Assembly: GCA_029961685.1 (NCBI GenBank)
Contig: JARWKL010000004.1
Coordinates: 33,720,114-33,784,113, forward strand
Direction: 5' to 3'
Length of the DNA: 64,000 nt
Origin: Aristolochia californica
Lineage: Eukaryota; Streptophyta; Magnoliopsida; Piperales; Aristolochiaceae
The position numbers and the translations under genes are program-made. The first letter of the stretch is position 1, and each line of letters opens with the position of its first letter. The notes under the pieces are model-generated. The model was given only the letters and a program-made list of their open reading frames with translations. It had not been told where the DNA came from and did no database searches. Shown here piece after piece: positions 31,905-42,354 of the stretch.

Positions 31905-33109
31905 ACGGTGATCTTTTTGAAGAAATTTATATGGATCTCCCTCTTGGCTATCTTCGACAGGGGGAGTCCTCTTCCTCTCCGGGAAAACTAGTTTGCAAGC
32001 TTCACAAATCCCTTTATGGTCTCAAACAGGCTTCGCGGTAGTGGTATTCCAAATTTTCTCATGTTTTGATCAATTTTGGCTTTCTCCAGTCGAAATCTGA
32101 TTACTCTCTCTTCACCAAGGGTCATGGTTCCTCCTTTGTTGCTTTATTAGTTTATGTGGATGATATTATCCTTACTGGTCCTTCATCTACTGCTATTGCT
32201 GAGATCAAATAATTTCTGCATACTCAGTTTAAGCTAAAGGATCTTAGTTGTCTCAAGCACTTCCTTGGTCTTGAGATTGCTCAGTCCACGCAAGGTATTG
32301 TGCTTTCTCAATGCCATTACACCCTACAATTACTTGCCGACACAGGTTACTTGGCTTGTAAACCCACTAGTGTTCCCATGGATCCCAAACTTCGTTTCAG
32401 TGCCACTGAAGGTGACCTGCTTCCTGATATAACACACTATCGGCGACTTGTTGGGAAACTTCTTTACCTCACTTTATCTCGCCCCGATATTACCTTTGCT
32501 GTTCACAAGCTCACTCAATTTGTGGCCCAACCTCGCCTTCCTCACCTCAAGGCCGTGCATCACCTACTTCGTTATCTCAAGAACAATCCTGGTCAAGGTT
32601 TGTTGTTTTCTTCTACTTCCTCCTTGCAACTGCGGGCCTTTTCTGAAGCTGATTGGGGATCATGTGTTGATTCTCGCCGCTCTACTACGGGTTTTTGCAT
32701 CTTTATCGGTGATTCTTTAGTTTCTTGGAAGGCCAAAAAGCAGACCACCATCTCTCGCTCCTTCGCCGAGGCTGAATACCGTGCCCTTTCTTCCACTGCC
32801 AGTGAAATTATTTGGTTGCAGCAACTTCTTCAAGATTTTCAAGTCAAAGTTGCATCTCCTGCATTACTCTATTGCGACAACCAAGCTGCGATACATATTG
32901 CTTCTAATCCCACCTTTCATGAGTGTACTAAACATATTGAGATCGATTGTCATTTTGTTCGTGAACGTGTTACTTCGGGAGTCCTCAAGTTACTTCCCAT
33001 TCGATCTCAATCCCAGTTAGCCGACATGTTCACTAAACCTCTTCCTTCTACTCAACTTTTTTCTTTGTTGTCCAAGATGGCTGTCAAGGACATTTACAAG
33101 CCACCTTGA
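31905..33109 (+). pseudogene. R5 reverse transcriptase (partial) and RNase H
   Basis: Starts inside RT at [17 protein letters not shown], then [13 protein letters not shown], a TAG stop, and ALLVYVDDIILTG (YVDD intact). Another TAA stop follows in EIK-FLHTQF. The rest is open from 32225: FLGLEIAQS, RLVGKLLYLTLSRPDITFAV and RNase H with FSEADWGS, AEAEYRAL and LYCDNQAAIHIA. It ends with a stop at 33107, just before the polypurine tract. The amino-terminal third of RT is deleted. Confidence 0.88.
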
Positions 33110-33116
33110 GGGGGAG

Positions 33117-33347
33117 TATTAGAATATACATAAGTTTATCTTTTTTTATTTATTATTTTAATATTTCATTACATTGTATTATACGTATTTCATTATGTTG
33201 TATTTTTCCATCTTGATGTATAAAGACCCTTTGTATATTTCGAAATGGTAAGAAATCAGAATTTTATTTTTTACCTTCGTCTTCTCGGCTGCGCCTCCCC
33301 GACGACGAGCAGAGCTTAACGGCTCTTTGATATTCTGAGTTCTAACA
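33117..33347 (+). repeat. R5 3' LTR
   Basis: 231 bp, TATTAGAATATACATAAG to GAGTTCTAACA. Six substitutions against the 5' LTR by eye. Confidence 0.95.
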
Positions 33348-33352
33348 CTAAG

Positions 33353-33968
33353 TTCAGAAACCGAATTGAATCCAGCACATTACCATGGTGAATATATTAT
33401 TCTCGCCGAGTTTGCTGAGTGGTAGGATTGAGTTGCCATTTCTGGACTGTTTCCGTTGAGAGTCCTTCAACGCCAAGAAGGACACATTGTTGTTGTCGAA
33501 AAGTTTACTTTTGCTGCTAGCTATCTTCGGAAATATTTTTTCGGAAACTCCTCTGCTCTGGACAGAAAGTTTCTTCCATAATCTTGCCGTAATTGCCATC
33601 CAAACGTTACAGCTATTTTCACTCTGTTCAGTCGGGAAAGAAAACACTGTAGCAAAATTTAAGTTTCCTAACTTAGGAAACATGAATTAATCAGCATCAA
33701 TCCGGCCCACGCCTGTTCTGCTACAACCCGGACCGGGCGAGTTAACCCTGCTAACCAGGCTGCCCTTCTAGCTGCTGTTGAGCAGCACCAGTCTATCGAG
33801 TCAACTCGATCCAGGTCAACCTGACTCGGGCCACTTATTTTATGCATCGGTGTACGTGTATAGACCAAAGCTTATACATATTTCTGCCATTGGTCTACTA
33901 TTTGACTCGATGCAACTCTGTAAATTTTTTCTCTGGCTAGATTATTACTTTGAAGAATTGACAGATTA
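33353..33968 (+). other. R4-2 internal region, right part
   Basis: Non-coding. It contains TTTCCTAACTTAGGAAA (about 33662), GTCAACCTGACTCGGGCCAC (about 33815) and AGAATTGACAGATTATTCC (about 33954), all collinear with R4-1 read on its own strand (54540 down to 54260). Collinearity ends at 33978 within a shared TTCCTTGGTC. Confidence 0.75.
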
Positions 33969-34006
33969 TTCCTTGGTCGTGTGCGCTTGGGCTCTATCTT
34001 CCAACA
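33969..34006 (-). repeat. Inverted copy of the R4 LTR start at the right end of R4-2
   Basis: On the plus strand this reads TTCCTTGGTCGTGTGCGCTT and ends CTTCCAACA. Reversed, it is the first 38 bases of an R4 LTR. The preceding interior and the LTR share the 10-mer TTCCTTGGTC (33969-33978), the likely switch point. Confidence 0.85.
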
Positions 34007-34070
34007 ATAACCAAAATCGGTATAACCATAGCCAATAAAGAAACAAATTTTAGATTTAGCATCAAGTTTA
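34007..34070 (-). pseudogene. H2 copia pol, part 2 (integrase end)
   Basis: ATAACCAAAATCGGTATAAC and following bases match H3 at 49190-49252 and encode the FIGYGG.E.GYRF end of the integrase. The piece lies between the R4-2 and C insertions and joins 27584 to 37251 in the original element. Confidence 0.8.
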
Positions 34071-34440
34071 TGTTACGGTCCCAGATCTCACATGGTGATT
34101 CATAGGGAAGAATAAGAAAAAAAGAAGAATCAAGCCGAAGGGAAGCTTGATAACCCTAGGTTCGTTAAGGAGAACGCACACCCCTGAGCTCATTGAGGAG
34201 AACTCAAAACCCTTATTTGCTCTAAATCAAGACTTTCCCTTTCTCATTTCTTTCCCCCCTTAAGTAGGGTTCATGCTAACAAGGTTCAAGATAAAATATT
34301 ACAATAATGCCCATGTGACATATTAACTCTTCAACTGAAATAAAATAAAATAAAATTGAAAGAAAAATAAATTAACTTAATTTTAAATGACTCAGCCACT
34401 GCGCTTCTACATGACTTAACATTTTATTGAGTTCATAAAA
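34071..34440 (-). repeat. Element C 3' LTR
   Basis: 370 bp. On the plus strand it reads TGTTACGGTCCCAGATCTC to GAGTTCATAAAA, followed by the polypurine complement TTAGACCCCTCCTGGAG. Confidence 0.85.
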
Positions 34441-35461
34441 TTAGACCCCTCCTGGAGAAAGAACTTGTCCTCAAGCTCAAAGATAGGGGTGCGTGCTGAT
34501 ACATCACCACATCTCCCCAAGTAGCAATTGTGGCATCTGCGTCAACCCAATGGATGACCCAAGCAGTGTAACCGCTGCAACGTAACACCCTAGATGGAGA
34601 TATTGCGGTATCCAAAAACCTCCACTGGTTTCCCCCGTTTGCAGAATGTTCTACCAATTTTTTTTTTAGGTGAGAATCCAACTCTACCAGCATCACTCGT
34701 TGTAGCAATCCACCGCATGGTCAAGCAAACAAACAACAGTCTGAACTGTCACTTGTTCCATTTTGGAAAAACCATGACTGGCCAACAAGACGTTCCACAA
34801 TAATCTTCTAAAACCCATGTGAGAATAAACCTACCATTGCTGCAAGACATCCATGAAGGCAGTGTCCCCACATCATTGCATGCCAACAAATAAAATTCCT
34901 CTTTGAGATTTGTTCAAAAACTCTACTAGTATCATCCACCTTAAGTGCCTTGACAGGCATGTCATGAAACTAGGTGACCGCATCATACACCCTACATACT
35001 AATGGTTGGGCATTTTCAATTTTAGATACAACTCTGATTTTTGAAATCCCAACATTCATAATTATTGCTGTCTGCCCAAGTTCTTCCAGTGTACCCTCAC
35101 TTTTCCGTGCACAAACTGCTGCTCTTGGATCACTCAGCATATCCTTTTGAACTTCACAAGCAGCCTCGGCAATACTGGTTAAGACTTTGACTAATTCTGT
35201 GTATATACATCCAATTTCTGGGACACAAGCAACTCCAAGACTCGGATTGAGATCAATTAGCCAGTTCATGCCGATTCTGTTATGTAAATCGCACTCATAC
35301 TCTTTCATGGTTCCATAGTGCCATGTCAACGTAACTACCATGAGAACAACCACAAAGAAGATGAGAAACCCTGCACCAACATGAAGATTTAGCACACAAG
35401 CTAAAAAATGCATAGCTGCTATGGCTCCACAAAAATTCCAACACAAGGCAGAGATTGAGCA
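34441..35461 (-). other. Element C conserved 3' region plus unrecognised frame
   Basis: Shares the 3' terminal block with A, B1, B2 and D. The minus-strand frame continuing from the PPR piece reads ALCWNFCGAIAAMHFLACVL (shared with A near 15893), then a hydrophobic stretch (GFLIFFVVVLMVVTLTWHYG) and TELVKVLTSIAEAACEVQKD, then LEELGQ (also in A). The hydrophobic part looks like one membrane segment, but I cannot name the gene. Frames after 34970 are broken. Confidence 0.5.
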
Positions 35462-37060
35462 AACATTGGTAAGGTTTCCCAATTTGAAGTAACCATCAAT
35501 GAGAGCATTCCATGCTGGTAAAACTTGCTTGTCCCTACTATAAAAAATAGAATGAGCATCTTTAATTTCTCTATATTTGGCATACATGCAACTAATGTCA
35601 CTATTTAAATTGCTACTCATAGGAATATTGTTTCTTTGAACCAAGTGATGAATCCACATACCACTATCTAAGTCCTTCAATTGAGCACAAGCTGAGAGGA
35701 CTGAAATAACAGCAACACCATCTAGCTTAACACCTGCAGGCATCATTTTTTTGAAGAGCCCATGACCCTCTTCAGGTGGCCTGTTAGGGACATACCTGGC
35801 AATCAAACTAGTCCACATGTTTGGTTTGTTGGAAGAGGTTGGAGTGAAGTGGTCACTAAGCTCAAGCGCCTCATGGAACTGACCTGCTCTACTGAGAACA
35901 ACCACCTTGCAGCATAGTTTTCAATCGTTGGAGCCAATCCAAGTTCATCACATTGGCCAACATTATGTACATACCATGAGCGCAAGCACTGAACAGATCC
36001 AGGTAAGTTACCTCTTCTAGTCCAATGGCATGAGTTTTCATTTTACCAAACAATTCTAGTGAATCTCTGAATAACCCATGTGCTGCAAAACCAGCAGCTT
36101 CCTCGATGGATCCATTACTATCCAAACCCAGAATTAAGGCTGACAAAGACAATAAATCTTTTTGGGGCATCTACTCAATTACCGCCAAGGAGTTATCTAG
36201 CAATCCACATTTTTCATATAAATTCATAAAGGTAGTTCCTAGATTAACAATCAGTTCCAACTTGTTCCTTGTTATGTAGAATTGAACCCATTTGTTAGTC
36301 TCAAGAGCTCCAGGAATGGCACATGCGTCAAGAACACAAATGACATATGTTGTTGTTCCTATGCTGCAAGAATCAGCAACATCCTGTACAAGATTGTATT
36401 CCTTTCCCACAACAACATCACCACCTATTTCATAATCGTCCACAATATAATTTCTAGAACTCACACCTGGTTGAAGAATTTCAACGAACAGTGTCCGAGC
36501 AGAATACATGTGACCCAAAAAATTCATCACAAACTTTTCAGATTGAATGCTACTGCTGGATATATGACAATAAACAGACGCACTGATTCTGTTCTCATCA
36601 ATAACAATATAATTCATCACATTCCCCTTTTCAACAAAACCTCTCAGCATAGAAATTCAGTACTCCATCTTTTATGTAGTCATTGCATCCAGTATAAGAT
36701 TAGCCCACTGCAAGAGATTGGTTATCTCAACTGTGGGCAGATTGATCTTCAATATTGTTGGAATAGATTGACCGTCAATACTGCTGGAACAGTGTGCAAT
36801 GCTAAAAAAAATTTGACTTTAGCCATAGCTAAGGCCCTTTGCAGATTGAAATTTAATTTGTCAATGATTCCAAAAAGATGAATTATTCTATTTGATTGGC
36901 TATAACCCAATAGCATTGCCGACCAAGAAACAACATCTTGTGTAGGCATTAATTCAAACAACTCCCAAGCATTAAGAGCCACATTGGAGCATGGAGTAGG
37001 GTTCAATTCCATGCTCCAATGTGGCTCCAAGGGAAATCCAAAGCAAAAGTCCCGAGCATG
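35462..37060 (-). pseudogene. Captured PLS-type PPR fragments interleaved with the family G module
   Basis: In element order: ALNAWELFELMPTQDVVSWS and AMLLGYSQSN (about 36870-36960), the family module (36650-36400), then PPR again with LETNKWVQFYITRNKLELIV and FMNLYEKCGLLDNSLAVIE, a stop, MPQKDLLSLSALILGLDSNG, EEAAGFAAHGLF fused to RDSLELFGKMK, and finally FKKMMPAGVKLDGVAVISVL, SACAQLKDLDSGMWIHHLVQ and VLPAWNALIDGYFKLGN. These are P, L and S-type repeats as in organellar RNA-editing PPR proteins. Stops and frameshifts separate the pieces. Confidence 0.82.
36976..37027. repeat. Perfect 20-bp inverted repeat with 12-base loop
   Basis: GAGCCACATTGGAGCATGGA (36976-36995) and its exact complement TCCATGCTCCAATGTGGCTC (37008-37027) flank GTAGGGTTCAAT. 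One arm is PPR coding sequence, so the other arm is probably a fold-back copy. Transcribed, it would form a strong hairpin. Confidence 0.9.
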
Positions 37061-37078
37061 GAAATCTGAAATCGGAGT

Positions 37079-37250
37079 GTTCACGCTAATAAGGTTCAAG
37101 ATAAAATATTACAATAATACCCCTATGGCATATTAACTCTTCAACTAAAATAAAAAAAAAGTAAAAAATTGAAAAAAAAAATTAACTTAATACTAAATGA
37201 CTTAGCCACTTCACTTCTGCATGACTCAGCATGTTATTGAGTTCATAACA
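37079..37250 (-). repeat. Element C 5' LTR, truncated
   Basis: 172 bp matching 34267-34440 of the other LTR (TAACAAGGTTCAAGATAAAAT to GAGTTCATAACA). The remaining 200 bp and the primer site are gone. Confidence 0.8.
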
Positions 37251-39247
37251 ATTTACTTCTAGCAATAGAATCAATAGGAATATAAGAAACACAACCAAAC
37301 ACTTTCAAGAAAGAAAGGTTTTCCTCTTTGCCACTTCAGACCACTTCTGATATTTTGCAATCCAATGGTGTTGAGGGACCTCTATTTATCAAATAGGCAG
37401 TGGTGTTAATAGCCTCAGACTAGAACATCTATGGTAATCCCGCATGTAATCCCATACTCCTAGCACACTTGTTCAAAATTTTGTGCATCCTCTTAGCCTC
37501 ACCATTCTATTGATTTTTTTCAGGTGTGGTCATCTGCATCTTGATTCCATTATGAGCACAATATCGCTTGAAATCATTATCTATGTATTCTCCCCCATTT
37601 TCTGACTGCAAACACTTCACCTTCAAATTAGTCTCATTCTCAACCATTATTTTCCATCTCTTGAAGGTATCAAAGACATCAAATTTCTTTTTCAGGAAAT
37701 AAGCTCATACCTTTCTGTTTGTATTATCAATAAATGTCATATAGTAGTTAGAACCACCAAGGGAAGTAACAGTTCAAGGCCCCCCCACATTTGTGTGAAC
37801 CAACTCCAACTTTGTTGTCTTTTGCTCCTTTCTATCCTTAGAAAAGCTAAACCTTTTCTACTTGCGAAAGATACAACCTTAACACAAACTGTTATTTACA
37901 ATTTTCAACCCTGGTAGGTTCCCTTTGGACTGAAGCACTTTCATGCCTTTCTCAATCATGTGACCAAGCCTATAAAATCAAAATCAGTAACAACATCAAC
38001 AACTGCAACTGTGTCTCTATAACTAGAAGTGATGTACAGAGTTCCAGTTTTAACTCCTCAAGCAATAACCATGGCTCCCTTAGTGACTTTCCAGGCAGCA
38101 CCATTAAAAGTCATATTATGGCCTTCATCATCAAGTTGCCCTACTGAGATCAAATTACGCATCAGTTTTGGTACATGTCTCACCTTGTGAATTTTCCACA
38201 CCGACTCATTTGACATCCTCAAACTGACATTACCAATACTGACAATATCCAAAGGTTCTCCATCAACAAGATACACCTTCCCGTGATCTCCTGCAATGTA
38301 ATTCTTCATGATCTCACTGTGCACAGTAGTGTAAAAAGAATCCCCTGAATCTAACACCCAAGAATGAATAGAGCTATCAACCAACATGAGTAAAGCATCT
38401 TGTACTTCTTCGGTCACTGCATTTGCAGCATCACCTTTCTTTTCATCCTTCTTTTGTGCTTTGTAGTTCTTCTTTATGTGACCAGACTTGCCACAATTCC
38501 AACACTACACATTCCTTCCAAATTTCAACTTGCTTCTTCCATTCTTTGACTTCCCTCTACCATTACCCTAGTTGGAATTCCTCTCGAAGTTCTGCCACTA
38601 GTATCAACACTTTGGGCCGAATTAGATGTCGACGATTCTCAGGAGTCCTTTCTACGAACTTTCTCCACAATAATGGTATCTCGAACATCATTAAAAATCA
38701 ACTTCCCGTTGTCTACAAAGTTGCTAATCATAGCCCTCATAGGCTCCCAACAATATGGCAGAGACGCCAAAAGAATTAAAGCACGAACCTTATCATTAAA
38801 TTTAATCTAATATGATGTCAATTGATTGACAATCGTGCTAAACTCATTCAAATGTGATGCCACTGATGTATTTTTGTCATCTTTAGATTGAAGAGTTTTT
38901 CATGAGATGTACCTTATTATTTGTGAAAGGCTTCTCCTACATGTTAGACAAAATATTCATCATCCCCACTGTGGTTTTCTCCAACACCACGTTGTGAGCA
39001 ACGTTCTTCGATAGTGTTAACCGGATTACTCCCAATAGTTGTCTATCGAGGAGATTCCACTCATCAGCTTTCATACCTTCTGGTTTGATATCCAAAAGTG
39101 GTGTGTGAATCTTTTTACTGTACAAATAATCATCGATCTGCATCTTCCAGAATGGAAAATCCATACCGTCGAACTTGTTGATTTCAAGTGTTGATCCTTC
39201 ACCGCCAGCCATTGATCTCAATCACGAACCAAAGCTCTAATACCGGT
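37251..39247 (-). pseudogene. H2 copia gag-protease-integrase
   Basis: Read leftwards from 39221: gag starts MRSMAGGEGSTLEINKFDGM or at the internal MAGG, with FPFWKMQIDDYLYSKK and KADEWNLLDRQLLGVIRL, then a CCHC knuckle (CWNCGKSGHIK-like, about 38500). Protease has SWVLDSGDSFYTTVHSEIMK (38360) and VSLRMSNESVWKIHKVRHVP. Integrase remnants cover 38050-37251. The style is Tnt1-like. Frames are broken in gag (38450-38930) and throughout integrase. The primer-site complement (GCTCTAATACCGG, 39233-39245) adjoins the LTR. Confidence 0.85.
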
Positions 39248-39277
39248 TGTTAGAAATTAGACGATCTAATTCCAAAT
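39248..39277 (-). repeat. H2 5' LTR, first part
   Basis: TGTTAGAAATTAGACGATCT begins the H2 LTR as read on the plus strand. R3-b interrupts it after 30 bp, with CAAAT duplicated. It continues at 41997. Confidence 0.7.
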
Positions 39278-39710
39278 TATTAAATTTATGGAAAAGGAAA
39301 ATACTTCATTGACATTTTATAATCAGAGTACATGAACCTCTATTTATAATAGAGGAAGGTAGTAGAGTCTAATTACAATAAAACTACCTTTGTCCCAATT
39401 ACACCCAACTCTAACACTTAAAGATAGGTCCTAGCATAATTAAATAACTCAATATAGATAAAAGACAAACATAACTAAAACTAAAACTCTTCTTGGACGT
39501 GACCATAAGATAAAGATACTTTTGTGAGTCCTTCTTGATCTTCCAACTGATGTGATAGGGATGCCAACTCATGGTAATCATTGTGGGTCCTACTTCTTAT
39601 GTGCTTGGGCCCATCTTGTGGGCCTTCTTTGGTTGTGTGGCCCATCTTATAATACTCTTAGATATGTAGGCCTTCCTTGATCATGAGGGTTTGGGCCCTA
39701 TCTTCCAACA
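39278..39710 (-). repeat. R3-b 3' LTR
   Basis: 433 bp, plus-strand reading TATTAAATTTATGGAAAAGG to CTATCTTCCAACA. Several TGGGCC/GGCCCA motifs lie near its outer (U3) end. Confidence 0.92.
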
Positions 39711-41545
39711 CTCCCCCTCAAGCTGGGGGTCAGAGAACATTAAGAACTCCCAAATTGCTACAAATGATATATAAAATCTTTTTTTGTATAATGTGATAGA
39801 TCTTCCAACACTCCCCCTCACGCTGGTGCTCTCATGCATGAGGTCCAGCTGGGATAAGAAAAGTGAGAGTAAAATCACTTCAAGTCGTATGACATTGCTT
39901 TTTAATCCAGTCAATTAACTCCTATCTTCTATAGGTAGTGGGTCTATATGTTGGATGTTCGGCACACTCCTATCTTCTATAGGTAGTGGGTCTATATGCT
40001 GTTCGGAAGTGGAATAATAAAAAAACTCCATCACCGTGTCCCTCCACAGGACAACGAGTCTCTAGTGGTAGGAGTAATAAATGCCAATTCATGGGTATAT
40101 AACATAGAATTAGTAATAAACTCTTCCATCACGGTGAAATAACATAGATCTCCTTACGGGTAGTGGATGTAGTAATAAGCTCCTCCGTCACGGTGATGTA
40201 ACATATATTGGGGCCACCTCTTTTTCAAGAATAATGTCTCATCCAAAGAGACATAATAGCAGTAGCTGTATATAACACAACCATCTTCCAACTCAATATA
40301 ACACGAACCAAAATAATAAACCTTGTAGAAGGAGCCATGAAATAATCATAATCCTATATAAAGATTTTTTTCTTAGATGCAGAAGCTTCATTTTTTGTGC
40401 TCCCATTTTCTTGAATATTTTGGTCACATAAACTCATCCACAATATAAGGAATAAAATACCTCTTTCTTGTACTTCTTGTACTTCTCCCCCTCAAGTTGG
40501 GAGGTAATGGCAGTGATCCCAGCTTGAACAAAATATCATAGATGTAGCAATAAGCCCAAATAACATAAATGTATAAAGAAGCCCTCAAACCAAGGAGAAG
40601 TGAGATATTTTCATGATATATCAACTCAAAAAGTGACGCAAAACAATGGGCATAAATTCGGATATTTCAATACAACAGAATACTAGCATGACCTTTGATT
40701 CTTCCAATGCGAATATTTCTTTAAATATAGATCAGATTGACATGAAATTTTCTCCTTCTAAAAGTAAAATTAAATAAATTTCATTCAAGTATAACTTAAC
40801 TTCATAAAATAAAATTATCAGAAGATAAATAATATGTTATATTTCGATCTCTATCATCTGGCCAAACTAAGTACTGTTTCTCCTATTTTTCCAGAATGAC
40901 CATTGACTCTTCCAAGATCAATATCTCCTTATAAAAAAATCATACCGATATTTAATTGAATAGGTAAGAAAATAGACTTACATATATTTATTTTTATATA
41001 TAATTCTTCATATAAAGTCTCTTTCTTGATAGCATAAAATACTTCGGAAGTTGAGGCTTTCTGCTGTCGCTAAAACCTCTTTTTTAATCTGACCTTTCAT
41101 GCTTCAAATATCGACTTCTCTTTGTAGATAACTCAGATAAAAATTTGGTTGAATAGATAAAAGAATATACTTACATATATTTCTTTTGATATATATTTTT
41201 CCATATAAAGTCTTGTTCTTGATAGCAAAAAATACTTCAGAATCTGAACATTGCTATTGCTGCACGAACCTTTTTGCAATCTGACCTTCACTCATTCAAA
41301 TATCAATATCTCTCTGTAGATAACTCAGATTAGAACAAATCAATTTTCTTTGGAAAGTAGACTCAAATATATTTCCGTTAATATATAATTTTCAATATTA
41401 AAAACTTTGTATAGAGGTAAAAAAATGCAAAGAATACTACAGGTGTAGGGACTTAAAAAAACTACGAACCTAGACATAGGGATTAGGGTTTAGAGAAAAA
41501 GATCACATTACCTTTGTGGGTTGACCAAGTCAACTCACAGAACCT
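39711..41545 (-). other. R3-b interior
   Basis: Non-coding. It holds the polypurine complement (39711-39729) and, about 95 bp further in, a second LTR-start-plus-polypurine signature (ATCTTCCAACACTCCCCCTCA, 39803-39823). After it come repeated CTCCRTCACGGTG motifs (about 40125-40200) and AT-rich sequence with two diverged repeats. Nothing else is recognised. Confidence 0.75.
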
Positions 41546-41557
41546 GCTCTGATACCA

Positions 41558-41991
41558 TGTTGAATTTATGGGAAAGGAAAATACTTCATTGACTTGTTAT
41601 AATCAGAGTACATGAACCTCTATTTATAATAGAGGAAGGTAGTAGAGTCCAATTAAAATAAAACTACCTTTGTCCCAATTACACCCAAACTCTTAACACT
41701 TAAAGATAGGTCCTAGCATAATTAAATAACTCAATATAGATAAAGTACAAATAAAAATCCAACTAAAACTCTTCTTAGACGTGAACATAAGATGAAGATA
41801 CTTTTGTGAGTCCTTCTTGATCTTCCAACTGATGTGATAAGGATGCCAGCTCATGGTAATGATTGTGGGACCTACTTCTTATGTGCTTGGGCCCATCTTA
41901 TGGGCCTTGTTTGGTCGTGTGGCCCATCTTATAATACTCTTAGATATGTAGGCCCTTTTGGTCGTGTGGGTTTGGACCTAATCTTCCAACA
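41558..41991 (-). repeat. R3-b 5' LTR
   Basis: 434 bp, plus-strand reading TGTTGAATTTATGGGAAAGG to CTAATCTTCCAACA. Confidence 0.92.
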
Positions 41992-41996
41992 CAAAT

Positions 41997-42354
41997 AACG
42001 AGAGCAATAATAATAAATTCAAAAGAAGGAAAAAACAAGCACGGACCAGAACAACAAGATTTAGATAGGTTAGCCTAAAGGTGAGACTCCATCCTGTATT
42101 TCACCATTGCAGTAATCCACAATGAAGATAAAATAGTTTACGAGAGAAATTGCACACTTACATGTGTTTCTCTCTAACCTATCAGGCTGCAACTCGAGAT
42201 GCTCCTCGGACTAAGATCATAAAATCCAAAAAATAGCAACCCCTCCCCCCCCCCCCCCCCCCCCCCCCCCCCAAATTTAAAGAGAAAACTAAGGCAACCT
42301 CATTACAAGAGTGAAATTCCCAAACTGCCCTTAATGAAACAACAATCAAAATCT
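41997..42354 (-). repeat. H2 5' LTR, remainder, with poly-C tract
   Basis: Sequence after the R3-b insertion (AACGAGAGCAATAATAATAA onward), taken as the rest of the H2 LTR. It includes about 28 C at 42245-42272. No gene. The boundary with the R2-b LTR near 42355 is set by similarity to 47510 onward and is uncertain by some tens of bases. Confidence 0.5.

Larger units (their letters stand above)
28539..33347 (+). mobile_element. R5: near-complete Ty1/copia retrotransposon
   Basis: Two 231-bp LTRs (28539-28769 and 33117-33347) are flanked by a perfect duplication CTAAG (28534-28538, 33348-33352). The primer site TGGTATCAGAGC is at 28770-28781, and the polypurine tract CTTGAGGGGGAG at 33105-33116. 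By eye the LTRs differ at six positions, making this one of the younger insertions. Order is gag, protease, integrase, reverse transcriptase, RNase H, as in copia. Several hundred bases of reverse transcriptase are deleted and stops are present, so it is not autonomous now. It lies inside R4-2. Confidence 0.95.
27585..34006 (+). mobile_element. R4-2: non-autonomous LTR element with an inverted right end, holding R5
   Basis: A left LTR (27585-27965) and primer site are followed by non-coding interior (27978-28538 and 33353-33968) around nested R5. The interior keeps R4 landmarks seen in R4-1 (TTTCCTAACTTAGGAAA and GTCAACCTGACTCGG). In place of a 3' LTR, the right end (33969-34006) is a 38-bp inverted copy of the LTR start, ending CTTCCAACA. 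A perfect duplication ATAAC flanks both ends (27580-27584, 34007-34011). No gene is recognised in the R4 part. Confidence 0.85.
34071..37250 (-). mobile_element. Element C: family G copy with PPR fragments
   Basis: Minus-oriented. The 3' LTR is 34071-34440. The 5' LTR survives only as 37079-37250, so its U5 end and the primer site are deleted. The target duplication is GTTTA/ATTTA (34066-34070, 37251-37255; 4 of 5). The interior carries PPR pieces in the sense direction, the family module (VMNFLGHMYSARTLFV), EEAAGFAAHGLF and the conserved 3' end (GAGCTTGAGGACAAGTTCTT on its own strand). No gag or pol. Inserted in H2 integrase. Confidence 0.85.
39278..41991 (-). mobile_element. R3-b: complete non-coding LTR retrotransposon
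   Basis: LTRs of 433 and 434 bp (39278-39710 and 41558-41991) lie in a perfect duplication CAAAT (39273-39277, 41992-41996). Minus orientation: the primer-site complement GCTCTGATACCA (41546-41557) adjoins the right LTR, and CTCCCCCTCAAGCTGGGGG adjoins the left. The 1.85-kb interior has no frame matching gag or pol on either strand. It is AT-rich, with diverged repeats (for example two copies around CTTGATAGCAWAAAATACTTC near 41030 and 41225). It is a LARD-like passenger that must use proteins in trans. Confidence 0.92.

Noticed and set aside
11370..42272. Poly-C runs (11370-11399, 22135-22150, 42245-42272) as functional G-quadruplex elements
   Set aside because: They occur at unrelated places in different elements, and length errors in sequencing are likely; not enough support.
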